64,000 nt of DNA, from assembly GCF_034190915.1 (NCBI RefSeq), contig NW_026947507.1:18975501-19039500 (forward strand), written 5' to 3'. This document shows, in pieces, positions 1 through 13,233 of this stretch. The stretch's first letter is position 1. The number at the start of each line of letters is the position of its first letter. The position numbers were made by a program, and so were the translations under genes. Source of the DNA: Cavia porcellus (taxonomy: Eukaryota > Chordata > Mammalia > Rodentia > Caviidae). The notes below the pieces were generated by a model that was not told the origin of the DNA, searched no databases, and was given only the letters and a program-made list of their open reading frames with translations.

Positions 1-188
1 TCAGATCATGAATGGCAGAGTACAGAGCTTTAGCAATCAGGAAATCTTTCTTGAACTCACTCCAGAATGTAGAGATATTTGTAAACAAATTTAATTGTTG
101 CTAAAATAAAATTAAAACATTCTTACATACACTGTGTTTCTGATTTGGGGATTAGGGAAATAATTTTCTAAAGGAAATAGAAATTACA

Positions 189-275
189 GGGCCAGGGATA
201 TAGCTCAGTGGCACAGTGTCTGCTTAGCAACAGTAAGATCTTGAGTTCAATTCCCAGCACAAACAAATAAAACAC
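189..275 (+). repeat. ID-like tRNA-derived SINE
   Basis: Short SINE with an A-box-like segment (tagctcagtggcacag), a B-box-like segment (gagttcaattcc) and an A-rich tail. It is the same family as the copies near 16685, 22219, 48203 and 59100, but more diverged. Confidence 0.8.
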
Positions 276-348
276 CAAAAAAGCAATAATGGAAACAGAC
301 AAAATAACTGATTTTTAATTATTAAAAGTCTGAAGTTTTTGCATTCTT

Positions 349-730
349 ACTGTATTCATCTGTTTTCTATCATTGTAATGATATATCTGCAGTGATATGC
401 TTATAAATAGCCAATGTTATTTTGGATCACAGGTCTGGAGTTTCCAGTCCAAAATTGGGTGGCCCCTTTGCTTTAGGTCTTTAATGAGTATGGCACATCA
501 TTGTAGGAGAGGCACAAGGCAGAGCAAACCATCAAGCCAAGAAGAAAACAAGAACAGATAGAAGAAGCAAGGGTTCTGTGATCTCTTTGGAGGCTATACC
601 CACAATGACCCGAGGATATTCCAAAATGGATGACCTCCTAAAATTCTCACCACTTCCAAAAAGCACCATTCATGGGACCAAATCTTTAACACACAGACTT
701 CTGGGGGGCCCTCACCCATACCATAAAACA
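349..730 (-). mobile_element. MaLR (MLT1/MST-like) LTR, minus strand
   Basis: Read on the plus strand, it opens with the typical reverse-complement 3' end of MaLR LTRs (gctgtaatgaaatacc-like, then tcacaggtctggag). It ends ...ataaaaca, so the minus-strand LTR begins TGTTTTAT. The order of blocks matches MLT1/MST LTRs: a poly-purine middle, then 'gaccaaatctttaacacac'. It is an old, diverged copy with no internal region beside it. Confidence 0.65.
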
Positions 731-2870
731 TTATAAAATATGATTTTCAATCTGTAAAAAAATGAATTTCTTCTTTAGAAAAATGAACAAGCAGTAATTG
801 TCATATTCACCTAGAAAGTACAAGCTGTTAATGTGAAATATATATTATTATATTCAGCTTTACTAGTAATCAAACAAATTGAGGTAATGAGATATCCATT
901 TCTCTTAAAAATATTTTCAAATTTCCAAAAAGCCTATTATTCTTTGCATTATCAAGAATTTTTTGAACCTATCATGAGTGAATGCTGAGTCAATGCTTCA
1001 TGAGCAAAGTACAGGGTAACATACTTACACCAAAATTAATAATTTCAACTAATTATATAACTCAAAGTCATACTTCAACTATTTGAATTACATGGAATAA
1101 TGCAAAATAAGAATTTAAACTATAATCCGTACTGTAAATACATTCAGATTCACAATCAAACACCTGGCTTATACAGAGACCTGCAAGTATATTATTAAAA
1201 TATAGTGAAAGAATCTTTCTCTAGACTGATTTTCAAATAATCATGGTTCAGCGATATCATTTTAAAGGCATCCATCTTTAGCTTTACTGCAGAAGAGAAG
1301 GTAGTTTAAGAAACTGAATGTGATGAGATGAACTTTCAAAACAAAGTGTAATTTACAATATAAACTGTGCACAAAAATCCAACAAGAATTAATCTAACAT
1401 GCCTTGCATTTTAAAGTAGGAGAAAAAAAAATCTTAGTTTCTTTATGGCGATGTCCTAAGGGGCAATGCTTATTGAAACTCATTTCTTGATTTGGTTTAA
1501 TTTTTAATTGAATGGCTTAATGTGCTAAAAATGAAAAGATGGATACTGTAACAAATGCGGCATTTCCAAACTTTTCCACTCAACTTAAATGTTTTAATGT
1601 GTGGGAAATGGAGTGGATAACCTGATTAGTCACACAACTAAATAGAAATCTGTGTTGTACCAAAGGAAACCTCAAGGATACAGAACAATTAGCCCTTTGG
1701 ATGAACATATTAATCTATATAACCTCATCCATGCCATCTCAAACTTCCTAAACTCTGAATTGTTTCTGGGTCAGACTATATAGTACAGTATTTTGAAAGG
1801 GAACTTAACAATTAATCCCTTTGGTTTATTGTTCGCTGTAGAGAGAAAATGCAATTAGAATTTTAGGTGAGTACATTTAATGAAATAAAGTCAGCATAAT
1901 AATGATATAAGAAAATCAGACCTCTATTCAGTTTCATAATTTCTAAGCTTTATTTTATACATGTACATTTCCTTTACAGAAAAAGCTAAAGCAGATTTTT
2001 AAAATGTGAAATAGGTTTTATCATTTTGTGTAGGTTCATAATAGCCTAAATTATACACATTTTCAATATTGGATAATTCAGGTAATTTCTCTGTTTTGCT
2101 CAGCCTGAAGCTCATGATGTCTCTGATTTTTCTCAGTACAATTCAAAGACAATAAATATCTAGGTTATCAGATAGTTTTATTGTGTCAGCATTCAGGTAG
2201 TAGCAAGTAAATTAGTTTTTCTAAAGTTTAAAATTATTTATCAGGTTAGAAACATTCTTTGTTACTCTATGCCTTTTTACCATTCTTTTTCTAATATAAG
2301 AAGTCACGTGAAATGATTATTTGGATTGTTCTTTAAGTTTTCCTCTATTATAAAGTCAGATGTTATAGAGGTTGAGAAAAATCAAGTACGATTTATAATC
2401 ATGAAATTTCATTAATATCTGAGTTTGCTGAAACTTCTAAGTAAGATGAAAATGAAGAAGCATTTTACATTTTCCTTTTACTCTTCTACTCAACAAACTT
2501 TAGATGTAAATAAAAATAGTAAAAGGAATATATTCTAAAATAAGTGAGTACTGAGTTTTGTAGCCATTTATATAAAAATTTAAAATAGGAGTACTGAAAT
2601 CAATTTATATCTATTTAAAAATAACTCTGCAATGGCTCTGAATTTTATCTTTTGTAACTAATGATAAAAGTCAACATTTAAAGATTTCACTTGTAGAATG
2701 CATTCATAGCAGATGCAATGTCGTTTCAAGCAGTTTTGTGTTCCTAAAATTATGGAAATATCATGTTGCTTTTATGTTGCATTTTATAGAAGTTAAGGAA
2801 GGATAATTTTAATTTTGGAGGCTGAAGCTAATCATAAGTATATTTTAACATGAGCTGGTCAAATTTATAC
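731..2870. other. AT-rich intergenic sequence, nothing recognised
   Basis: No open frame of note, no recognisable SINE, and no clear LTR. The base composition is uniformly AT-rich. Very old repeats may be present but cannot be recognised by eye. Confidence 0.6.
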
Positions 2871-2874
2871 ATGC

Positions 2875-2935
<61 letters not shown>

Positions 2936-2937
2936 GA
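2871..2937. repeat. Compound microsatellite (AT)n-(AG)n
   Basis: About 13 AT units (2875-2900) run directly into about 18 AG units with one interruption. This is a perfect-looking dinucleotide compound tract. Confidence 0.95.
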
Positions 2938-3160
2938 TTTCATTGTACTAGACTAGTCACAGTGAGAATCATGGGCCTCATAGAAGTAGAGAGAATTGTT
3001 TTCTCTGTTGTTCTTTTACATTCTAAAATATATACACTCATCTATTCATGTTATATGTAAAGAATTTAACTACAGATAGTATATATAACATATTTGATAT
3101 ATTTATCTATTTATAAGTAGTAAAATAAGTATTAAATAAGCACACTTACTAGTCATAGTT

Positions 3161-3182
3161 TTGTGTGTGTGCGTGCGTGTGC

Positions 3183-3220
<38 letters not shown>
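3161..3220. repeat. (GT)n microsatellite with GTGC variants
   Basis: Alternating GT repeats with interspersed GCGT units at the 5' side. The open frame across it reads as Val-Cys repeats and is not a gene. Confidence 0.95.
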
Positions 3221-3222
<2 letters not shown>

Positions 3223-3390
3223 TTATAAGCATTCTCCCCAATGCAGGCACACTCTAGTTATCACCAGAGATTATTTTTCAAATTTTATTTACCTTACCTT
3301 CCAGTGGGTTTTAAGCCTAAATTACATACACCTTGCTATAAAGCCTAGGAATATAATCTATTCAAATGTATATGATTCATTTAATAGTAA

Positions 3391-6300
3391 TGTTTTTTTA
3401 TTGTACGGAAAAAAGGCAAAGCAAAATTTCATAACAAGATAATAGGAGAATAGCAATAGTTAATACATTAGAAGTTGTATCTTTGAAATATTTGGTCAGG
3501 GTACAAGATATGGGCATTAACATTTCTGCAATTGATATTAGCACAAATTTCCTTGTAAATTAACCAAGAGACACCACTGAATGATATTTTCCCTGTTCCC
3601 TACTATCCTTCCTCTTTTCCTAGTTTATTTTTCTTTTGAAACATGTTTTTCACTATATCTATTGTGCATTTTAGTTTCTCACCCCAGGGAGACAATATGA
3701 TGTCTACACATGTTAGTCTGACATTTCACTTATGATGATTGTCTCAAATTACATCCATTTACCTATAAAATTCTCAAAATTTCCTTCTTTATGATTGGTT
3801 AGTACTCCATTGTATAAAAACATCATCTCTTTTTAGTCTATTTTTTCAGTAAATGGGCATTTGGGCTGTTTCCAAGATTTAGCTACTACAAACTATGCTG
3901 CTACAAATATGGGTGCACTTATATCCCTGTGGTAAAATGCTTTTAATTCTTACTAGAAGAGGCCCAGAAGGGAAGGAATTGGGTCACATGGAACTTCTAA
4001 TTTTAGTATTTGAGGAATCTTCATACTGATTTCCACAGTGGTTGCAGTCTATACTCCTGCCAACAATGAATAAAATTTCCTTTTTTCCCAAACCCTGCCA
4101 ATATTTGTCATTGGTTATTTCTTTTTGATTGTCATTCTTTGTGGGGTAAGATAGAATTTCAGTATCATTTTAATTTGTGTTTCTTGAATGACAAGTGATA
4201 TTGCACATGTTTTATTATATTTATTTGACATTTATATTTCTGCATCTGATAAGTATGTATACACCCCAGATGCTCATTTTTGGATTGGGTCTTTAAATGG
4301 GGGTTTGAATTTTGTTCAATTCTTTATATGTTCTACATATAAATCCTTTATCTGAAGGACAATTGACTAGATTTTTTGTATTCTGTGAGTTGTCTTTCAC
4401 TTTGTTGGTGATTTCTTTTGCTGTACAAAAACCTTTTAGAAAGATGAGATCCCAGCTGTAGATAATGTGAGGGATCTCCCGTGCAGCCTGGGTTTCCTCA
4501 TGTACTCTCTACTTGCACCTATGTCTTCAACATTCCTACCCCCTCTGTGCCAAAAGATTTATGTATCTGTTCTAATATTTACATCCTTGATCCATTCTGA
4601 TTATAGTTTAGTACATGGTGATAGTCATGGGTCTAGGTATAGTATTCAGTATGTAGAGAGCAAGTTTTTCTAGCACATTTAAAGAGGCTAGCTTTCTTCA
4701 GGAAAACACATTTGGCCACTTTGTCAAACATAAGGTGGCTGAATGGCTGATTGACATTAGCATTCAAGATCTCTTCTGGTTTCTTTTAGGAATATTTTCT
4801 CTAATTCTGTGAGGTATGCTAATAGTATTTTTATTGGGGTTAGATCCAATCTATGTAACAATTTTGGGAGTATGACCATTTTCAGTATGGTGAATCATCC
4901 TATTTATCAGCAAGACCTGTCCATTCATTTTCCCATATCCTCTTCAATCTCCTTTTTCAGAGTAGTGAAATTTTCAACACATAGATTTTTCACATTCTTC
5001 ATTAGATTGATTCCTAAATATTCCATTTTTTTTCGGACGCTCCTGTGAAAAATATTGTTTCCCTAATTTCTCTCTCAGTGATTGTGCTGTTTGTGTACAG
5101 GAATGCATTTGATATTTGAGTGTTGACTCTGTATCCAGCAATGCTACTATATTTGCTTATTAAACCTAGAACTCTTTTAGTGTAGTTTTTGGGGTCTTGT
5201 ATGTAAAGTATCATGTCATCTGAAAATTTAATTTCTTTTACTATCATTATTTAATTTAATTTTTCCCTAAAATTACTCATTTTATTTCTCACTCTTGTTT
5301 AATTGCTTTGCCTAGTGTTTCCAGGACTATAGTGAATAGGAGTGTCGATCATGGACATCTTTGTCTTGTTCCTGATTTAGAGTGAAAGCTTTCAGTTTTT
5401 GTCCACTTCGTGTGATACTGGTTATTGGTTTGTCATAGATGGCTTTTATGAGGTTAAGATATAGACCATATATTTTGACTTACTGTAGGGTTTTTATCTT
5501 TAATGAGTGTTGGACTTTATCAAAAGCTTTTTCCGCATCTCTTGAGATGATCATGTGATTTTGGCTTTGGCTCTGTTAATATGGTATATTACATTTATTG
5601 ATTTGTTTTGAGTCATCCCTGCATTCCTGGGATGAATCTCATTTGGTCATGATGTATAATCATGATAATTTGCTGCATTTTGTTTGATAGTATTTTATAG
5701 ATAATATTTGCATTATGTTCATTAGGGAGATTGGCTTATATTTCTCCTTTTTAGTTGGATCTTACTCTGGTTTTGGTATCTGAGTAATACCGGCCTCTAG
5801 GAATGAGTTATGGAGTATTTCTTCCCTTTCAATTGATTTGAGAAGTATTGGCATTAAATCTAATCTAAATTTCTTATATAATTCTGCAGCAAATCCATCC
5901 AGACCTTGACTTTTCTTTGTTAGCAAATTTTCAATTATATTTTCAATTTAATTGATTGATATTGGATTGTTCAGAATTTTTATATCCTCTTTATTCAGCT
6001 TTGATAATCTACATATCTAGGAATCCATCCATTTGTTCTGTATTTTCCATCCTATGAGAGTAAAGATTTTCAAAATAGGTATTGATGTTCTTCTAAATTT
6101 CCAAAGGATCTGTGTTGATTTCACACTTTTCATCCCTCATTACATAAATTTGAGTCTTTTCTTTCCTTTCTTTCATAAGATTGGCTTAGTGATTATCAAT
6201 TTTATTTATTCTTTCAATAATCCAGATTTTCAATTTATTAATTCTTTTTATTGATATCTTAGTTTTGATAGAGTTAATTACTACTCGGATCTTTAAAATT

Positions 6301-6720
6301 TCCTCCTCTTTATGGGTTTTGGGTTTGACTTGCTCTTCTTTTTCTAGAAGCCCAAGCTGCAAAACTAAGTCATTTATGAGTATTCATTCCATTTTCCTAA
6401 TCTAAGAATTAATTACTACATATGTTTCTTTTAGAACTGCTTTCACGTGTCTCACACGTTCCAGTATGCTGTATCTGCATTTTCATTTGATTGTAGATAT
6501 TGTTTTATCTCTTCTTTAATTTCATCTGTGATGTGTCGGTTGCCCAGGGGGGCTGTTACTGAATTTCCAAATATTTATGGAGTTTTTGAGGTTTCTTTTT
6601 CCATTAATTTCCTATTTCATTGCACTATCATCAGATAATATGTAAGGAATAATTTCAGTTCCTTTACCCAGTGGTTCATAATATTATAGCATAATTATAA
6701 TAGTATGCTTTTACTTTTTC
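3391..6720 (-). mobile_element. L1 LINE fragment (3' UTR plus ORF2), minus strand, older subfamily
   Basis: The minus-strand order is 5' to 3' from high to low coordinates. The endonuclease C-terminal region lies near 6400-6700. The reverse transcriptase lies near 4990-5800, with a degenerate catalytic box reading FSDDM in the frame at 5014-5247 (FADD in intact copies). The ORF2 C-terminus lies at 3790-4100 and a 3' UTR at 3395-3790. The 3' UTR matches the L1 at 32035-33885 rather than the younger full-length copies. Many stops and frameshifts show it is dead. It lacks the endonuclease N-terminus and ORF1, so it is 5'-truncated. Confidence 0.85.
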
Positions 6721-6759
6721 AAACCTAGTTTCTTTCCCATTGTTTCTTAATCTTTGATA

Positions 6760-7950
6760 TTATTTTTTTACTTTAAAAAAGGATAAAATTAAACAGAACA
6801 AAATGGATCAGAAGCAAAACAATATAAGTGAAACAGATTTCAAAGTAAGACAACAGGAGATCTAACATGGCTACCATGTCTCTTGTTTTCCACTAAATGG
6901 TTGTCTATATCTTCACACACAATGAATTCATACAAAACAAAATAGTATTAAGCTGATCAGAACAGAGAAATGAAGGCATTACAGGCCTTCAAAACCAGAC
7001 AATAGGAAAATCAACAATGGCTGCCATAATGTCTCTTGTTCTCTTCAAAAGAGCTATCCATACCTTCATGTATGCTGAACTTAATTATACAAAACAGACT
7101 AAAACCACTCTGAACAAAGAATACAAGCAATACAGGATTTTACAGCATGATGATACAGAATCAGCAATGGATACCATAATGTCTGTTTTTCTTCAAAGTA
7201 ACTATTCATTTCACCACATACAATATAATTGTTCTCATAACTATTCAGGAGAAGTTCTAGGCATGTATAAGCCTCTAAATGTATACCTATACTTTCTGAA
7301 TTATAGCGGAAAACAAAACAAAACATTACTAGAAAAATAAGAAACAAAAAAGACAAATAAATAACAGTAGCAAAGAGCCCAAAACAATGACAATATAGGC
7401 TTTCAAAACACAGTAGTAGGAACAGAAATAAGGCTGATATTTTACATGATCTTCAAGAGTTCCTCAGGTCACCTGACACAAGCATGAACAACAGTTCCAA
7501 TCCTATGAATATTAACTGCTTTGTTCTTAGAACTTACAGAATTTGTAGTATAACCATCTTAGCTGTTCTAAGTGTGTTTATACCAATTTAGATATTTTTT
7601 CTTTTCTCTTTCTTTTTCTTTTTCCTCCTTTTACCTGAGATATTATTTCCCCATTTAATCAGACTTACCCTTTCACTATATTTATTGTCGACTTTGTATC
7701 TTACGTACTCTTACCATTTCTTACACTAGGGAGACAATAACTGTACAGCACTTACCCATCTGAGTTTGATTTATTTCACTATGGTCTCAAGTTGCATCCA
7801 CTTATAAATATTTCAATGTGATCATTCCTTATAGCTGAGTAGTACTCCATAAAAATACCACATCTTTTTATCCATTCCTCAGTTGATGGACATTTAGGTT
7901 TTTTCCAAGATCTGGTTAATACAAACTGTGCTGCTATAAACATGGGTTAG
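6760..7950 (-). mobile_element. L1 LINE 3' fragment, minus strand
   Basis: A second, separate 3' end lies next to the previous L1. A T-run and A-rich start is followed by 3' UTR blocks, each carrying a 'ccataatgtctcttgttttc'-like motif. A short piece of the ORF2 C-terminus follows (about 7740-7950; tagctgagtagtactcc). It breaks off at about 7950, as expected of a 5'-truncated insertion. Confidence 0.8.
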
Positions 7951-8690
7951 TTTTTATAAACTGATGGTTTTCAACAATAAGAGTCAGGATTACTACGATT
8001 GCAGGAGCAGAGTCTTCTTAACATGACACCTTGTATTATCAGTTTTCAACCTAAGAAGCATCCAGTCATTGAAAATTACTTACATGAACTTATCAAAGGA
8101 GAAAATATTGTTAAGGATTTATGCACCAGCAGGAGAATATGGAGGTGGGGGTAGAGTAGAAAAAAAAAATCATGATAGGGTAAGAAGTGCCTGAAGGGCA
8201 GCAGGCTTAAGTGGGACTCCATGGGCCATTCTCAATTGGTCAGTCCCTGAATGTGGACAAGGGGAAAGATTGAGGATCACACATCATGTCAGGAGTATGT
8301 GAGGAGAAAGAAACAAATGCTTGAAATTTGCCACAGAATATGCTTCTTTTGGCCTACATGCATCTCTGTTGGCATCAAAAGATCAGTGCAGAAAATTATA
8401 TGTAATATATAGCTGAGGTACAGTGAAATCAACCCCACCTAGGGTATCACAGTCAGAATTGTTCAGCACAAATGAATAGGCAGGGTGGCAAATGACAGGA
8501 GGACAGCTGTACTGCGTGCTGTGGACTGCTAGAAGTACCTGTCACGTATACTGTGCACAAGTTCTGGGTAGTACGGATAATTTTATAATTGCTCAAAACC
8601 CTAGTACCTCATACAAATCATTGAACAATTCTTCACTTTTCTCTTGTGATATGAAAATAGCAAAGCCTATACCCCAGATCTATTGAGAGA

Positions 8691-8693
<3 letters not shown>
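7951..8693. other. Unrecognised intergenic sequence
   Basis: Mixed composition, slightly more GC-rich near 8140-8300. The 64-codon frame at 8492-8686 shows no domain and no coding bias. No repeat family is recognised. Confidence 0.5.

Positions 8694-8736
<43 letters not shown>
8694..8736. repeat. (AT)n microsatellite
   Basis: About 21 TA units in a row. Confidence 0.95.
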
Positions 8737-8739
<3 letters not shown>

Positions 8740-9245
8740 TTAAAGGATTTCTGTTTCTCCTTAACTCTTTCATAAGATATTAAATGCATTCTGTTCAGTA
8801 TACAGTGATGAAGAAAACAAAAACATCTCTATAGCACACAGTCTACAGGGAGAAGACATACAATTGAAATTAACAAACAGTAAAACCAAAGATAGTAACA
8901 GATTTAAACAAGGAGTTATGATAGAAATTAAGTTAGCACTAGTTTATACTGTCAAGTAAAGATTATGATAAGAAGGGTGTTACCAGGTTCATGTAAGAGT
9001 GATGAGTACAGTGGACATCAAGAACACCATCTGCAAAGATCCCAAATTGCCCTTTACAGAGATGCCGTTGAAGAAACAAAAGAAGAGCAGGAGAACCACA
9101 GTACTATGTGGTTAACTTAGAATGAATGATGCCTGATCTATGTTATGTGTTCAGTATATAATCCTTGCCATTCACATGAATCAGGAGGTACCTAGAAAAT
9201 ACTCCTGGCACAAGAGATTTATCATTGTATAAAACAATAGCCATG

Positions 9246-9247
<2 letters not shown>
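8737..9247. other. Intergenic sequence, nothing recognised
   Basis: No coherent open frame and no repeat that I can name. Confidence 0.5.

Positions 9248-9285
<38 letters not shown>
9248..9285. repeat. (CA)n microsatellite
   Basis: About 19 uninterrupted CA units. Confidence 0.95.
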
Positions 9286-9288
<3 letters not shown>

Positions 9289-10130
9289 TGAGCAAAACTA
9301 CCAGGTAACAGCAGATAACCAAAGCCGGAATGATTGATAGTAGCTAACAACTTTCATCGTAAACTCCAGGCTCAAGTCACACATAGGACATCATGAAGAA
9401 TATCAGTTTTTCCCAGTTTACTACAGGTCATCATTGGCTTTCTTCTTTTAAAACAATATTTATTACTTTAAGTTTATTAATACAATTTATTTATGCATGA
9501 TATATTTGCACAACATAGATCCTGTAGCTCATATATCTCTTGATTCTACATTTTTTTTCCTTTTCCCTCCCCTCCCATGACCACTCCACACTGACTTTCT
9601 TGCCACCTGAAACATAATGTGAAGAAGGAGCCTCATCAGGCTTCAGCAGCCATCAGGAAGGCTGGGCTCACAGTGCACTGCCAATCAGAGCATTAGCGCC
9701 TCCTTCACAGCTGGTTGGAGAATGTCACTGTGCATAGGGGATGCTGCTCTGAGATGTTCTCCTTGATATTATCAAATAAAGTCCAAGGCCTGAAGCAGCA
9801 AGGTTTTTGAAAAAAGTGTGTTTGAAATGATTGAGATCAAAGAAAAGTATCTAGAAGTTGACGTTATGAGACTTACAATATTGCACAATCTGTATAATAG
9901 TCATACAAATAAATACTCGATATTGATTTTTGTTGTCTTTAACTTCATTTCTTAATGCAAAGCCATTTATTCCTTTGTTGTGTTTCTTTTAGGCATTCTT
10001 TTTAACGTGCATTTATAATATAAATGGTAGTGAGTAATCATCATGTGACTTCTCTGTAAATTGCTTTGTTTTTGACTATGTGAATGACATATTCAGTCTC
10101 AAAAATAAATTAAAAGTAATATCTTAAGCC
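9286..10130. other. Intergenic; 9590-9790 resembles a retroposed 3' UTR of unknown origin
   Basis: Most of the stretch is AT-rich. The block at 9590-9790 is markedly more GC-rich than its surroundings and ends with an AATAAA at about 9775, which could mark the 3' end of a processed transcript. No A tail follows and I cannot name a parent gene. No long frame is open in it. Confidence 0.35.
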
Positions 10131-10268
10131 AAAGCATGGTTGCATATGTCTATAATGCCAGCATTTAGAAGGCTGCAGCAAGATGAAGAACTTGACTTTG
10201 GCTATAACACGAGTGCAAGTCCAACTAAACTACACAGCAAGACTTTATATCAAAAATAAAACAAAAAA
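10131..10268 (+). repeat. B1-like 7SL-derived SINE (diverged)
   Basis: It starts with a B1-type head (gcatggttgcatatgtctataatgccagca), has the later 'ctacacagcaagac' segment, and ends in an A-rich tail. It touches the U1 pseudogene that follows with no unique sequence between. Confidence 0.7.
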
Positions 10269-10430
10269 CTACTTACTAGGCGGGGGGGGGGGAGATTCCG
10301 CAATCACGAAGGTGGTCTTCCAGGGCAAAGCTCATCCATTGCACTGCGGACTTGCTGACCCCTGCCATTTCTCCTAATGTGGAAAACTTGACTGCCTAAT
10401 TTATGATAGTGAGGGAGTACATCACGCCCC
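10269..10430 (+). pseudogene. U1 snRNA retropseudogene
   Basis: The block follows U1 snRNA almost end to end. The 5' splice-site-pairing region is changed (cttacta instead of cttacct). It continues with the 'gatcacgaaggtggtcttcc'-like stem, 'tccattgcactgcgg', 'tgctgacccctgc' and the Sm-site region (taatttatgatag). The very 3' end is degraded and an A-rich tail (10431-10466) follows. An expanded run of 11 G's replaces the normal four at 10282-10292. Changes at the pairing region and the Sm region make function unlikely. The A-rich tail points to L1-driven retroposition. Confidence 0.9.
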
Positions 10431-10466
10431 ATCTAAAATAAATAAATAAACAAAAACAAAAAATCT

Positions 10467-11199
10467 AGAGCAAATTTTCAGCCAAAATGATTAATAAGAT
10501 GATTATTATCAAATCTATTCTCATTTATATCCTGTTTTAGATGAAATATTTAAAATAATATTTAAAAGTGTCTTCTATTTAACTTAGTCTATAAGCTATT
10601 TATTATGTTAAATACTAGCTTGATACCAAAGTTAAAAAACAAAATGTAATTAAATACATCAAGCAAAATATCTTTTTATTTTGCATAAGAGAATATCCAG
10701 AGGTTGGCCATACTTAAAACTACTGTTTGCAGTTACACAGATTTTCTATCATATACTTTATACAGATTTTTAACTATTCAAATTGAAAAGGAAATTTTTG
10801 ATTTTATCTCAAAATATTAGAATATATTTGATGTAAACCAAATCAGTTTATAATGTACTTAATACAAAGTATATAACAATAATCTTTGAGCCCATGCATT
10901 GTGAAAGTATTGAAATTTCTGTATAGCTAAAATACCATGAGTAAGGACCTAAATAATATTATTAGTCCCTTAATAAAATGTTTAAAATAAATGCTATGAA
11001 ATTTTATGACCATGCACAAATTGATAATCAGTCACAACTCTTAAGAATTTTGTGTCTACCTTTACAGGCATGAGTTTCTTAACTATCAACTAAACAACTT
11101 GAGTCACAATTATCTTAGGTTAGAGGACTATAAAGTAAATGTCTCCTATATATTCATTATTAGTTTAATAAGACAAGCCATACTTTTAAAGATGAGCTT
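10467..11199. other. AT-rich intergenic sequence, nothing recognised
   Basis: Very AT-rich with no open frame of note and no recognisable repeat. Confidence 0.55.
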
Positions 11200-11292
11200 T
11201 TTTCCACTAAACTAAATTCAGAATGAATCAAGAATCTAAATATTAAAACAGAAGTGCTAAATTTACTGGAAGAGAAAAGAGGTAGAAATCTT
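11200..11292 (+). mobile_element. Old L1 ORF2 fragment, left half of the disrupted host element
   Basis: The sequence corresponds to L1 ORF2 near its C-terminal third (compare 19809-19895: 'ctgaatattaaaacagaaac...'). It stops at the 13-bp motif aggtagaaatctt (11280-11292). The same motif reappears at 22017-22029, where this L1 sequence resumes. It is therefore the pre-insertion target of the 10.7-kb nest between these points. Confidence 0.75.
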
Positions 11293-13233
11293 TTTTAAAC
11301 TTTTTAAAGAAAAAAACAGGTAAAAAGAGTATAAACAATAAAGAATTTCAGAAAAATAAACACTAAGAAATCACCATTCGATAAGTTACATACCGTCATC
11401 TTAGAAATAGTTGCTTGAGTTACAAAATTAAAGCATATAAAGTGATATTCAAACAATGACACTGCAAACAGTTCTGCTCAGTGATCCAACAAGAACTTAG
11501 TAATATGGTTATCAGTCTTACACACTTGTTTTTTTTTTCCTTAAATAGGGTAAGATTAAATATAGCAAAACAGAACAAAACAGTTTATAAGGAAACAATT
11601 TAAAGAAACATAGATTTCAAAGCAAGTCCACTGGAAATCTTCACTGTCTATCTTATTGTCTCTAGTTTTCTTCCAAATAGTTGTCCCTATCTTCACACAC
11701 ATTGAATATACACTGGACATTATAGAACTAATCAGATCATTACAGGATGATGAATGCTTTTTAGGTCCTCAAGACCTAATGTTGGGGAAATTAATAATGT
11801 CTACCACAATGTTTCTCAGTGTCTTCACAGTAACTGTCTTTATCTTTACCTATGCTAAAATTGAACATGAGACTAGACTAATATCACTCTGAACAGTGAA
11901 TGATAAAATTGCTAGATTTCATATCAGAGCGCTACATAATTAGCACTGGGTTTCTTAGTATCTCTTCTTCTTCAGAGCATTCGTTCATTACATCATGTAT
12001 TATATAATCTGTTTCCATAAATAATTTAGAAATTCTTCTCATGTGTGACTCATGTCACATGTATATCTATCCTTTCTGTATTATAGGGAAAAACAGATCA
12101 AAACAAGACAACAAAATAAATTCCTAGAAAAACATGAAATGAAAAAGACATAAAGGACCACAATACTAGGTGATCTACAGTAGTTACTATGCCTTTTCTT
12201 GTTATTTTCAATAGAATTGTCCACATCAACAGGCATAATATAATTGAACATAACATTACATAGCTATTTTATTAAAAACACAACTTTGAAGATATTGTAG
12301 GAAATGAAAGCAGTCAATAATCAAAACCGGAATGGATATCTTTTACATCTTATCATCTTCAGAGTAGTTGTCTCCATTCGCAGACTTAATACTATCAAGG
12401 ATACCATATTTGAATGAATCAGTCAAGGCGTGGTCTAATGAAACAGCTTAAAATAAGATCAGTCATAATAAGACATTGTAAGTGATACAAGTTTTCAGTT
12501 TAAGTTAATAGGAAATTAAGGATAGTTACCATAGTATAACCTATTTTTGAGTTAGCTGTCTGTGTCCTCAAATCTAATATGAGTAGACAGAAGAAAATAT
12601 ATTCAAACCAAACAGAGCAATAAGACTACTGTGACTTTTAAATCCATATACACTATCAACAATGTCCTCTGCTTTCCTTTTTTAGACAATTCCTCCCTTT
12701 CCCCTTTCTCATGGTGCTTTGTATATTTTGGGTCCCACTAACTCTTTTAGTTTTTTAGATTAGGGGGCCAACCTGTTATCTATCTGAGTGTAGCTAAACC
12801 TTTTTACCCCTGAACTTAACCTTGAGCTGTACTCCTTTACTTACTAAAGTTACAAGGTTTTCCTTCCTTCAAGCTGTGTAGTTCTACACTGCCCAAAAGT
12901 ATAGCTTTCCAATCTCTCTGCGGCTGCTGGACGAGTTGTCCCTATTTCTCTCTGGTTTCCTGTCACATATAGCATTGTTTTGTCATCTTTGGCTCTCAGT
13001 TTATTAACCCTCTTTCAGGTTGGGTGTATCTCCTATTCAGAGCATCTCAATGGATCCTGCCTCCTAGTCTACTCTGCCTGTGTTTCTTTTTTTTCTTAGT
13101 GTATCAGAGCTATCTATATTAAAGATTATAGCTTACTATCTCTGCCTCATATCTGCTATTTTATTCTTCTGTCATTATTTGTCCACTTTACTCCTTCATT
13201 CCACTGTCTTCCTGGTTCACTGAAGCCTCTCTG

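Noticed and set aside
3161..3442. 93-codon open frame
   Set aside because: Its first part is the GT microsatellite read as Val-Cys repeats and the rest is non-coding AT-rich sequence.
9590..9790. Processed pseudogene with AATAAA
   Set aside because: No parent gene could be recognised and no A tail or target duplication was found, so only an uncharacterised block is reported.
10269..10430. U1 as a working snRNA gene
   Set aside because: The splice-site-pairing region and 3' end are altered and an A-rich tail follows, as in retropseudogenes.
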